NCBI GenBank assembly: GCA_031553595.1
Contig: JAVBLI010000009.1
Span: 124,001-188,000 of the forward strand
Source of the DNA: RGIG3701 sp031553595
GTDB lineage: Bacteria > Planctomycetota > Planctomycetia > Pirellulales > Thermoguttaceae
Length of the DNA stretch: 64,000 nucleotides
Direction: 5' to 3'
A program made the position numbers and the translations under genes. Of the stretch, positions 21,846 through 29,247 are shown piece after piece; positions within the stretch are counted from its first letter, which is position 1; each line of letters opens with the position of its first letter. The notes under the pieces are model-generated. The model was given only the letters and a program-made list of their open reading frames with translations, had not been told where the DNA came from and ran no database searches.

Positions 21846-23570
21846 TTACGGCGTTATGGAAATCGGCACGCCGGGCTGCGCGACGAGAATGCGGCGGAAA
21901 CGGCCGTGGTCGCGCATCTGATTCCGGCGCTCTTCCAGCGTTTCTTTGTCGCCGTGCACCAGAATCAGGCGCGTTTCCGGCGGGAGGTCATCCAGCCAGG
22001 CGTCCATCTCCCGCGCGTCCGCATGCCCGGAAAAACATTTCCAGTCGGTCACTTCACAGCGGAAGTTTTTTTGGCGAAAATCACTCCCGGCGGCGGAATC
22101 CGTTTCTGGCGCGTCATACTGTTCCCGCACCTCCGCCCCGCGGCTGCCCGGCATCTGATACCCCACCAGAAATAACGCGCTCTTTTCGTCCTGCTGAATC
22201 AGGCGAAAAATGTCCAGGCTATAAGACGCACTCATCATGCCCGTGGTGGCCACCACCACCGCCGGCGTTCCGGACTTCACGCTGATGAAACGCTGCATGA
22301 TGACGCCGTCCGTGCCGAACGCCCCGGGCGTGCCGCGTTTTTCCTGCGAAAACCACTCCGGATGCGCGGCATTTTTCGCGTAAATCCGTGAGAAGGCCTG
22401 GGCCGTGGGCGAGTAAAGGTACACGGGTGTGTCTGCGGGCAGCACGTTTTCCGTTTTCGCCAGCCGCACTTCCTCCAGCACCCGCTGCGCACGGTCCAGG
22501 GCAAAAACGGGCACCAGACACACGCCGCCACGGTGAATGACTTCCCCCAGCTTCCGCCGGAAGGCCGTGATTTCCGCCGCCGGATTTCCATCACGCACGG
22601 TCACGCCGTACGTGCCCTCCATGATGACGGCATTCGCAGCGGGGCATTTTTCCGCCTGGAGCACGTGAGTCATTCGCCCGCCGCGGTCTCCGGAAAAGAT
22701 CACCCGTACGGGCGTTTTTTCCACCGCATTTTTGGATTCCGGCCTCACGTTTTTTGCATCCGCCGGACATGCCGCGTCTTCCGTGAACTCCAGCAGAACG
22801 GACGCGGAACCGGGAATGTGCCCCGCCGGGAGGAACGTAAAACGCACCTCCGCCCCGCATTTCGCCGTCAGCGTCCGGGATGTGTGAAACGTCACTGCCC
22901 GCACCCGGCTCATCACCCGCTGCACTTCTTTCCGCAGGCACTTCTGGCAGAGCGTGTGCTTCATCTCCGCCGTCATTTCGGTGTGCGTGCCGGTTTTCGT
23001 GCGGAGATTCCCCTCCGAGATGCGTGCGGAAAATTCACAGTCCGGGTGAAAATGCACCGCCGGGATTTTCGTTTTCTCACTGGCCCGCGAGCGCCCGCTC
23101 CACCGCCAGTGACGTGAAATGTCATTCTCGTTAAACTTCACGCTCATGTCCATCATCACGGGCAATAGCTCACGCGTGGCCACCGTGCAAAACACGTCCG
23201 CCGTGACGCCCTTTTCCAAAATTTCCGGCAGCCGCCCACAGTGATCCGCGTGGGCGTGCGTGAGAAATACCGCGTCCAGCTTTTCCCACGGCACATCCGG
23301 AAACGCCTTATTCGCCGCGTCCGCGCGTGCCGCCCGCGCTTCCGCAGAACCGTCTCCGTAAGGAAAAAATTGCCCGCAGTCCACCAGCATCCGCACCGTC
23401 TGTCCGTCATGCGAAAACGTCAGTAGGTGCATGGAACCGCTGACACACTCCGCAGCGCCATAACACGTCACCTCCGCGGCGGTTACAGGAAAACACACAC
23501 TTACCCAAAATGCAAACAAAAACGCGCAGCCCGCCGACGCATTCCTCAGTCCTTCTTCCTCATTTTTCAT
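21846..23570 (-). CDS. Beta-CASP metallo-beta-lactamase (RNA-processing-nuclease-like) with apparent signal peptide
   Basis: A 574-residue protein with all beta-CASP MBL landmarks: THAHADHCG (HxHxDH, 105-110), PAGHIPGSASVLLE (His 251), FSGDRGG (Asp 295), VIMEGTYG, then FSGHADAREMDAWL and ILVHGDKETLEER near the end (motifs B and C). Cytosolic relatives are RNA endo/exonucleases of the YSH1/CPSF-73 type. Unusually, the N-terminus (GCAFLFAFWVSVCFPVTAAE) looks like a signal peptide, and residues 150-225 form an insertion with a C-x-x-C pair (CQKC). The ATG overlaps the TGA of the upstream gene (ATGA), so translation is coupled and no other good start is available. Whether it acts on RNA outside the cytosol or on something else is unclear. 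Confidence 0.8.
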   Translation of the reverse strand: MKNEEEGLRNASAGCAFLFAFWVSVCFPVTAAEVTCYGAAECVSGSMHLLTFSHDGQTVRMLVDCGQFFPYGDGSAEARAARADAANKAFPDVPWEKLDAVFLTHAHADHCGRLPEILEKGVTADVFCTVATRELLPVMMDMSVKFNENDISRHWRWSGRSRASEKTKIPAVHFHPDCEFSARISEGNLRTKTGTHTEMTAEMKHTLCQKCLRKEVQRVMSRVRAVTFHTSRTLTAKCGAEVRFTFLPAGHIPGSASVLLEFTEDAACPADAKNVRPESKNAVEKTPVRVIFSGDRGGRMTHVLQAEKCPAANAVIMEGTYGVTVRDGNPAAEITAFRRKLGEVIHRGGVCLVPVFALDRAQRVLEEVRLAKTENVLPADTPVYLYSPTAQAFSRIYAKNAAHPEWFSQEKRGTPGAFGTDGVIMQRFISVKSGTPAVVVATTGMMSASYSLDIFRLIQQDEKSALFLVGYQMPGSRGAEVREQYDAPETDSAAGSDFRQKNFRCEVTDWKCFSGHADAREMDAWLDDLPPETRLILVHGDKETLEERRNQMRDHGRFRRILVAQPGVPISITP

Positions 23571-24754
23571 TTTTCATTTTTCATTTTTTTTGCCACCGTC
23601 ACCCACACGAACACGCTGCCGGCCTCATCGACGCGCACTTCCTTCTGGAGTTTCGCCTGGTAAAGCACCGTGTCCAGCAGCTCGTTATAAGACATCCGCT
23701 GGGTCTTCAGCTTCACGCGCACCTGATCCGTTTCGATTCCCAGCCGGGCCATGTTATTATAATCGTAAAGAATGGGGGCCTTCATCCGCCCTTCCACCGC
23801 CTCCAGCACGGCCGCCACCGTCGCGCCATTCACATTCGCCTCAAAACGGTCCAGCAAAAACGGAAAGCTCTCCACCAGCGGCGTCTGCAAATCATGCCCA
23901 ACGGGGAAAATTTCCGGCGGGTTTTTCTTCGCTGGCACCAGCCGGTACACCAGTTTCGCGTCCGCCAGCTGGGATTCCATCCCCGGCACGAGACACATCC
24001 CTACGTACCGCAGCGCGTACGCAAGCGCCGTGCCGCGGGAAAGCGTGGAGAGTTCTTCGGTGATGAGATCATCTTCATTTTCGTCCTCATCCGCATCTTC
24101 ACCGGCGGTTTTTTTGGCAGGGGAAGCCGCTTCCGCCTCCAGCGTCCGCCGGAAATTTTCATCCATTTCCACCCGGCCGCCAAGCGCTTTCAGAACGCGC
24201 GTAATAAATGCCGCGCGGGGCATGTTTTTCGTCTGAAACCCCACGGGCGCCTCCAGTGCCGTGAACATTTCCTCATACGCCCGGGCGTTCAGGCCGAAAG
24301 GCAGACGCTGGGTGGGGACGGGCATCCCGGTCTGGGCCGCGACTTTCGCCGCTTCCTCCTGCGCCACCTGCGCGTCAATTAACTCCTCCAGATATGGGTA
24401 CATTCCGCGTGCCTGCCCCACGGAAAACGTCCGCCCGCCGGGCATCACCACCGTGTCATTCCGCTTCAGCATGCCTTTCACAGTCCAGGAATTCCCGCCC
24501 ATATTCACCGCATCCAGTTCCTCCTGCATCCCGGAGCCGCGGATCTGCACACCCTGAAAACCGGCGTCCCGCTTATTCAGTTCCGCGCCCCACGTCTGGG
24601 CAGCCGCGGGCTGCAGCGCACCCTCCGAGAAAATTTCGAGGCGGATTTTATATTTCGGCACGCCCGCTGCGCCACGCTGAAACGCCTCCGCCGAGTGCGG
24701 CGTACCCGTCACCGCCCACAGCGCGGCACAAACACAAAAAATCATCCGCCACAT
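23567..24754 (-). CDS. Secreted protein with C-terminal STN/secretin-N-like domain
   Basis: A 395-residue protein that starts with a signal peptide (MWRMIFCVCAALWAVTGTPHSAEA). I do not recognise the N-terminal two thirds, which include an acidic stretch (EDADEDENEDDLITEE, about residues 220-240). The last 85 residues resemble a secretin/TonB short N-terminal domain: GATVAAVLEAVEGRMKAPIL, VRVKLKTQRMSYNELLDTVL and VDEAGSVFVWVTV. GGAGAG-like binding sites are absent, but GGAGAG is not required: a GGAG lies eight bases before the ATG. The stop overlaps the start of the beta-CASP gene, so the two form a coupled pair. It may be an envelope protein that works with a larger complex. Confidence 0.55.
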   Translation of the reverse strand: MWRMIFCVCAALWAVTGTPHSAEAFQRGAAGVPKYKIRLEIFSEGALQPAAAQTWGAELNKRDAGFQGVQIRGSGMQEELDAVNMGGNSWTVKGMLKRNDTVVMPGGRTFSVGQARGMYPYLEELIDAQVAQEEAAKVAAQTGMPVPTQRLPFGLNARAYEEMFTALEAPVGFQTKNMPRAAFITRVLKALGGRVEMDENFRRTLEAEAASPAKKTAGEDADEDENEDDLITEELSTLSRGTALAYALRYVGMCLVPGMESQLADAKLVYRLVPAKKNPPEIFPVGHDLQTPLVESFPFLLDRFEANVNGATVAAVLEAVEGRMKAPILYDYNNMARLGIETDQVRVKLKTQRMSYNELLDTVLYQAKLQKEVRVDEAGSVFVWVTVAKKMKNEK

Positions 24755-24793
24755 AACACGCTCTCCATTTCCCGAATATTTCGGTCAGAACAC

Positions 24794-24825
24794 AAAAAAA
24801 GCTGAAAACACTCCGTTTCCAGCTT
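24794..24825 (-). terminator. Rho-independent terminator of the feo operon
   Basis: On the minus strand an 11-bp stem (24815-24825 with 24799-24809, one G-T pair) with a five-base loop is followed by TTTTTTT. It lies about 50 bp after the stop of the small Cys-rich membrane protein. Confidence 0.88.
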
Positions 24826-24871
24826 TTATCTTACCCGAAAACCGCTCCGGATGCAAGAATCGCGGACATTT

Positions 24872-25123
24872 TTACTCTTCTTCAGCCTCCGCCACGTCTT
24901 GTTTTTCTTCCGGCGTGATATTCACCAGCTCCCCGTTTTCCGGCACATAAGACGCGCATTTCTCGCATGTCGCGTTATTCTTCCCCGCATACGGACATAC
25001 CGCGGACACGCAATTACACCCGCCCGCGCCGCCCTTCTTCCCACGAAACACCCCCGTCAGCACATACCCCACGTACCCCGCTGCAGCGAGAATCACCACC
25101 GCTAGGATAATATTTTCGGCCAT
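24872..25123 (-). CDS. FeoB-associated Cys-rich membrane protein
   Basis: An 83-residue protein with one N-terminal transmembrane helix (ENIILAVVILAAAGYVGYVL), a short basic stretch (GVFRGKKGG), a Cys cluster (GCNCVSAVCPYAGKNNATCEKC) and an acidic tail. This fits the FeoB-associated Cys-rich family, which is almost always encoded after feoB. The cysteines could bind ferrous iron or take part in redox control of the transporter; that is inference. It is 18 bp after feoB and is the last gene before the terminator. Confidence 0.88.
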   Translation of the reverse strand: MAENIILAVVILAAAGYVGYVLTGVFRGKKGGAGGCNCVSAVCPYAGKNNATCEKCASYVPENGELVNITPEEKQDVAEAEEE

Positions 25124-25141
25124 TTTCTCCCCCTCACTCCT

Positions 25142-27313
25142 TTACCATCCCACGCCGATGCCCACCTGATAAACGCAAGCCGCAATCCCCCACGCCAGCA
25201 CGGTCAGCGTGCACCACTGCGCCACCGCCCAGTTCCATCCCGCCTCGCGCCCCATCACCGCGAAACTCGCCATGCACGGCGAACTGATGAGGCAGAACAG
25301 CAGGATGCACATCCCCTGAAGCGGCGAATAATCTTTCTGCACCGCCGTCCGCAGCGCCTCCGACTCCTCATTCACATCCCCGCCGAGTTTATACACGATT
25401 CCAAGTTGCGCGACGAACACCTCTTTCGCGGCAATCGCGCCCAAAAGTGCCGTGCCGACTTTCCAGTCCGCGCCCATGGGCCGCAAAACCGGCTCCATGG
25501 CGTGCCCCAGCCGGCCCATGCAACTGTACTCCAGCGCCTCTTGCGCATGCTCCGCCTCTTGTGTTTCCGCTGCTTCCCCAGTTATCGGCACTTCCGCGTG
25601 CGCATCCACCTCAGCCACGGATGCCGCTGCGGATTCTTCCGGCAGCCGCGGAAATGTGGTGCCCGCCCAGAGCAAAATCGAAATCCCCAGGATCACCGTC
25701 CCCGCTTTTTTCAGGTACATCCACCCCTGTTCCAGCGCGTGCACACCCACCGTGCGGAAAGTCGGCACGTGATACGGCGGCAGTTCGATCACGAACGGCA
25801 CCGGCTCACCACGCAACACCGTCACGCTCAGAATTTTCGCCAGCACGCACGCCAGCAGAATGCCCAGCACATAAAGCCCCCACATCACCGGCGCGTTCCA
25901 CGCCGTGGGGAAAAACGCCGGAATCAGTAGCATGTAAATCGGCAGCCGCGCCCCACAACTCATCAGCGGCAGAATAAACATGGTGGCCAGCCGCTCCCGC
26001 TTTTCCGAGAGTGTCCGCGTGGCCATGATCGCCGGCACGGTGCACCCGAATCCGATCAGCATGGGGATGAAACTCTTCCCGTGCAGCCCGATTTTATGCA
26101 TGAAACGGTCCATGAGAAACGCCGCGCGGGCCATGTACCCGGAGTCTTCCAGCAGTGCAATTCCAAAAAACAACAGCAGAATATTCGGTAAAAACACGAT
26201 CACACCGCCCACACCGCCGATGATCCCGTCCACGATCAGGGATCGCAGCAGGCTGTCCTGCCCCGCTTCTCCCCACGCCGTATTAATCCATTCTCCCAGC
26301 CACGCGAACCCCGCCTCGATCCACTCCATCAGCGGCGCCCCGAGCGTAAACGTAAGCTGGAACAGCAGATACATCATCACCAGAAAAATCGGGATGCCCC
26401 AGACGCGGTGCGTCATGACCGCGTCCAATTTATCGGACGCCGTGCGGGAAAAGGTGACAGACGTGCGGGCCGCCTGCTCACAAATGCCGGTGATTACGTC
26501 ATACCGCGCAGCGACCACCGCCACTTCCGGCTCAGTCCCCGTTTCCTGCCGGAGCTTTTCTTCCGCCACTTTTATCGCTTCCGTCACCGCCGGCGTGTTC
26601 CACCGCAGCGTCACTCCAGGGTCATGTTCCAGCAATTCAATCGCCGTCCAGCGCCGCAGAGTTTCCTCTTCCGCCGCATTTTCACCCATATTTTTCACAT
26701 CCGGAACAAGCGCCGCCGCAAGTTCCGCCAGCACCGCCTCCACATTTTCCGCGTACCGCACCGCCGTCTGCGTCACCGCCCCTCCCGCCGCCCGTTTCCG
26801 GTCATTCTCCTCCGAAACCCGCACCACCGCCGCGAGAATTTCCTGCGTTCCCTCATTCTTTGACCCCACGGCCTCCACAATCGGCGCCCCGAAAAACGCG
26901 GACAGCGTTTCCAGGTCAAAATGATAACCCCGCAGCCGGGCCATGTCCATCATATTAAACACCAGCACCAGCGGCACGCCCATCTCCTTCAGCAGGAGCG
27001 TCAGGTACAGATTCCGCTGAAGATTCGCGGCATCCAGAATATTCACCACCACGTCCGGCTTTTCCGCCAGCAGAAACTCCTGCGTGACCCGCTCTTCCTC
27101 CGAATACGCCGTCAGGCTGTACGTCCCCGGCAGGTCCGTAATCGCGATTTTCCGCCCCTTATACGTGCACCGCCCGTCATACCGCTGCACCGTCACGCCC
27201 GGATAATTCCCCACGTGCTGCCGCGCGCCGGTGAGGTTATTAAAAATGGTGGACTTCCCGCTGTTCGGGTTCCCGACCATGGCCACCTGGATGAATTCCA
27301 AAAGATGCGTCAT
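25142..27313 (-). CDS. feoB: Ferrous iron transporter B
   Basis: A 723-residue inner-membrane Fe(II) permease with an N-terminal G-protein domain. G1 is GNPNSGKST, followed by NNLTGARQHVGNYPGVTV (switch I region), G3 DLPGTYSL and G4 NMMD. The membrane half has FeoB's gate regions: LPLMSCGARLPIYMLLIPAFF with the conserved Cys-Gly-Ala-Arg, GFGCTVPAIMATRTLSEKRERLATM, and a second TLIGAIAAKEVFVAQL-type repeat. The operon is dtxR-feoA-feoB-small Cys-rich protein. The upstream palindrome and the DtxR-type gene point to iron-dependent repression. Confidence 0.96.
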   Translation of the reverse strand: MTHLLEFIQVAMVGNPNSGKSTIFNNLTGARQHVGNYPGVTVQRYDGRCTYKGRKIAITDLPGTYSLTAYSEEERVTQEFLLAEKPDVVVNILDAANLQRNLYLTLLLKEMGVPLVLVFNMMDMARLRGYHFDLETLSAFFGAPIVEAVGSKNEGTQEILAAVVRVSEENDRKRAAGGAVTQTAVRYAENVEAVLAELAAALVPDVKNMGENAAEEETLRRWTAIELLEHDPGVTLRWNTPAVTEAIKVAEEKLRQETGTEPEVAVVAARYDVITGICEQAARTSVTFSRTASDKLDAVMTHRVWGIPIFLVMMYLLFQLTFTLGAPLMEWIEAGFAWLGEWINTAWGEAGQDSLLRSLIVDGIIGGVGGVIVFLPNILLLFFGIALLEDSGYMARAAFLMDRFMHKIGLHGKSFIPMLIGFGCTVPAIMATRTLSEKRERLATMFILPLMSCGARLPIYMLLIPAFFPTAWNAPVMWGLYVLGILLACVLAKILSVTVLRGEPVPFVIELPPYHVPTFRTVGVHALEQGWMYLKKAGTVILGISILLWAGTTFPRLPEESAAASVAEVDAHAEVPITGEAAETQEAEHAQEALEYSCMGRLGHAMEPVLRPMGADWKVGTALLGAIAAKEVFVAQLGIVYKLGGDVNEESEALRTAVQKDYSPLQGMCILLFCLISSPCMASFAVMGREAGWNWAVAQWCTLTVLAWGIAACVYQVGIGVGW

Positions 27314-27380
27314 AAAAAAGAGTCCTTACCTCTTAAATAGCGGTGATGTTCTTTGGTGCCGGCCTTTTCAGAATGAAGGC

Positions 27381-27508
27381 AGGCCACAAGCTATAAGCTT
27401 ATCCAACGCGCGAAGGCACCCACTTAAAATCGCGTAAAGGCCGGGAAAATCAGACCGGATGGAAGCACGTTTGAATGCTTTCAGCTTATGGCTTATAGCT
27501 TGCAACCT
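27381..27508. repeat. Inverted repeat with AGCTATAAGC arms between feoA and feoB
   Basis: CAAGCTATAAGC (27387-27398) and GCTTATAGCTTG (27491-27502) are exact inverses and extend with mismatches to AGGnnnCAAGC at the outer ends. The roughly 90-bp interior is unremarkable. Units of AGCTTAT recur within the arms, as in the other arm-type palindromes. The 243-bp feoA-feoB gap holds nothing else I recognise. Confidence 0.7.
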
Positions 27509-27556
27509 GTCTCCATCCCGGAAAATTTAGAATTTTAATGGAACGCCAACGATCAC

Positions 27557-27775
27557 TCAGTCCTGCACCTGAATTACATGCGCCAGCCCTCGCCCGAGCA
27601 CCAGCCGCGTGTCCCGGCAGCGGATAATATATCCGTTATGCAGCGAATTATTAATCATTTCCACTTCCGCTCCCGGCACTAAGCCCATGGCCGCCAGCCG
27701 CCCGAAAAGAGCGCTGCCCACATTCATGTGTGTGATGACCGTTTTCCTTCCCTTTTCCACTTTCGAAAGCGACAT
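27557..27775 (-). CDS. feoA: Ferrous iron transport protein A
   Basis: A 72-residue SH3-like cytosolic protein: MNVGSALFGRLAAMGLVPGAEVEMINN, then YIIRCRDTRLVLGRGLAHVIQV. FeoA helps FeoB move Fe(II), probably by modulating its G-domain. It lies 46 bp after dtxR and 243 bp before feoB in the same direction. The gap is filled by an inverted repeat. Confidence 0.93.
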   Translation of the reverse strand: MSLSKVEKGRKTVITHMNVGSALFGRLAAMGLVPGAEVEMINNSLHNGYIIRCRDTRLVLGRGLAHVIQVQD

Positions 27776-27821
27776 ATTTCAGGTTTCCCTTTAAAAACAA
27801 AATAAAAAACAATTTGAATGG

Positions 27822-28382
27822 TTAAATCTCGCCGATGGACGTGAAATGATCTGCATCCCCGGCATTTCCGTCACGCCGCACCTGAATCCTGTCCGTCACA
27901 TTCTCCACGCAGGCGTCACAGTTTTCGCATGAATCATCCTGATCACACTTCTGCGTGACCCCTGAAAGCCACTGCCGCCCGCCACGCGGACAGCACTGCA
28001 CGAACGTCGCGAAACGCACCAGTTTATCCAGAATCTCCCGCGAAACGGCATGCTCCATCTTACACGCCACCTTCTCAGCTTCTTCCGCCTCCACATCCAA
28101 AAAATCGTGGAGAAACGCTTTTAACTGGTTATGCCGACGGTAAATCTCCTCCGCCACCGCCGTGCCTTTCGGCGTGAATGTCACGAAATCATACGGCGCA
28201 TAATGAATCAGCTCCCGATCCGCCAGCGTCCGCAGCGCCCCCGTCACGGAAGCGTTCGTCACCTTCATCCGGGCGGCGATATCTTTCGGACGGGCCACCT
28301 GTTTTTCCTGGATGATGCAAAAAATCGCCTCCAGATAATCTTCCAGGCTTTCCGTCAGTTCGAAGCGGTGCTCCATATTCAT
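27822..28382 (-). CDS. DtxR/MntR-family metal-dependent repressor with Cys-rich C-terminus
   Basis: A 186-residue repressor. The winged-helix N-terminus (ESLEDYLEAIFCIIQEKQVARPKDIAARMKVTNASVTGALRTLADRELIHY) and the dimer/metal domain (EHAVSREILDKL, with the first-site Glu-His) match the family. Like DtxR or MntR it should bind DNA when loaded with Fe(II) or Mn(II). The C-terminus is unusual: CC, then CDQDDSCENCDACVENV, seven or so cysteines in about 35 residues, not part of the standard fold, suggesting a metal-cluster or redox input. It heads the feoAB operon. The palindrome 18 bp upstream is a likely autoregulatory site. M1 and M3 are both possible starts. Confidence 0.88.
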   Translation of the reverse strand: MNMEHRFELTESLEDYLEAIFCIIQEKQVARPKDIAARMKVTNASVTGALRTLADRELIHYAPYDFVTFTPKGTAVAEEIYRRHNQLKAFLHDFLDVEAEEAEKVACKMEHAVSREILDKLVRFATFVQCCPRGGRQWLSGVTQKCDQDDSCENCDACVENVTDRIQVRRDGNAGDADHFTSIGEI

Positions 28383-28399
28383 TATCGCATTCCTTAGAC

Positions 28400-28417
28400 T
28401 TTTAGTTTACACTAAAA
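28400..28417. promoter_or_regulatory. Candidate DtxR-type operator
   Basis: TTTTAGTTTACACTAAAA is an 18-bp imperfect palindrome (TTTTAGT...ACTAAAA arms) located 18 bp upstream of the dtxR start. DtxR/IdeR-family sites typically have TTAG...CTAA arms, so it fits as an iron-response box for the whole dtxR-feo unit. Only one copy is visible. Confidence 0.6.
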
Positions 28418-28631
28418 TTCTACTCGTTCACAAAAATTTTACAAGAGGGCTAAGCCGATTTTCACAAAAAAAAAGAGAAATTTCTTGAAAAATTCTCCGC
28501 ACGGTATTCTTTCGTTTCATTTTTTTCGTTTTTATAACTTCCTGGTTGCGGCCCCCCCACGAATATGTTATGATGAAATGACCCGGACGCTGCCGTCATT
28601 CGCGGCATTTTCGCTTTTCACCCGTGTTTCG

Positions 28632-28656
28632 GGAACTTTTTTCGTCCTCTTACGTC
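28632..28656 (+). promoter_or_regulatory. ECF-type promoter upstream of the ECF sigma gene
   Basis: GGAAC (28632-28636), a 16-bp spacer and CGTC (28653-28656) match the standard ECF promoter layout. The expected transcription start would be only a few bases upstream of the ATG at 28667, implying autoregulation and a near-leaderless message. A sigma-70-like pair, TTGCGG (28546-28551), 17 bp, TATGAT (28569-28574), lies further upstream. Confidence 0.6.
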
Positions 28657-28666
28657 TTATATTACG

Positions 28667-29194
28667 ATGAACGCCGACAGCGATTTTCCGTATCTCGAAG
28701 CAGCACGCCGGCGCGACCCGGCGGCTTTCGAGTATCTCATCCGGAAATATCAGGATCGGCTTTTCCGCTTCATGGTTTATTTTGCGGGAAATCGGGAGGA
28801 TGCGCTAGAATGCGTTCAGGAAACATTCCTTCAATTTTTTTCGCGGATTGACACGTTTCGGGGAGATTCCTCCCTGTTTACCTGGCTTTCGCGCGTCGCC
28901 ATGAATTTCGCGATTTCCCGGAAGCGGAAAAAGAAGCCCATGAGTACGGAGCATGTGGAAAATGTTTCGCAGGACATCCCGGAAACGGAAATCATCCTGA
29001 GGGAACTTGCCGCGCAGGTACGCCACGAAATTCAGAAATTACCGGACGAATTTCGACAGGTCATCCTTCTGCGGGACATGGAGGGGCTGGAGTACCGGGA
29101 AATCGCTGAAATGCTGGCCGTGCCGGTGGGGACGGTGAAAAGCCGGATTTACCGGGCCCGGGGAATGCTGGCAGAGTGTTTAAAAGACGTGTAA
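28667..29194 (+). CDS. ECF RNA polymerase sigma factor
   Basis: A 175-residue sigma factor with sigma-2 (RDPAAFEYLIRKYQDRLFRF and DALECVQETFLQFFSRI, then FTWLSRVAMNFAISRKRKK) and sigma-4 (LPDEFRQVILLRDMEGLEYREIAEMLAVPVGTVKSRIYRAR). There is no other domain. It directs polymerase to a small regulon in response to an envelope or stress signal. The next gene downstream (54 bp) is a large membrane anti-sigma-like protein, so the pair forms the usual sigma/anti-sigma module. No Shine-Dalgarno sequence is visible before the ATG, which fits the short leader predicted from the ECF promoter. Confidence 0.94.
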   Translation: MNADSDFPYLEAARRRDPAAFEYLIRKYQDRLFRFMVYFAGNREDALECVQETFLQFFSRIDTFRGDSSLFTWLSRVAMNFAISRKRKKKPMSTEHVENVSQDIPETEIILRELAAQVRHEIQKLPDEFRQVILLRDMEGLEYREIAEMLAVPVGTVKSRIYRARGMLAECLKDV

Positions 29195-29247
29195 ACTTAC
29201 GTGAAACAGAATAATATATAACGGAAAGGTTTTCAAAAACGTAATCG

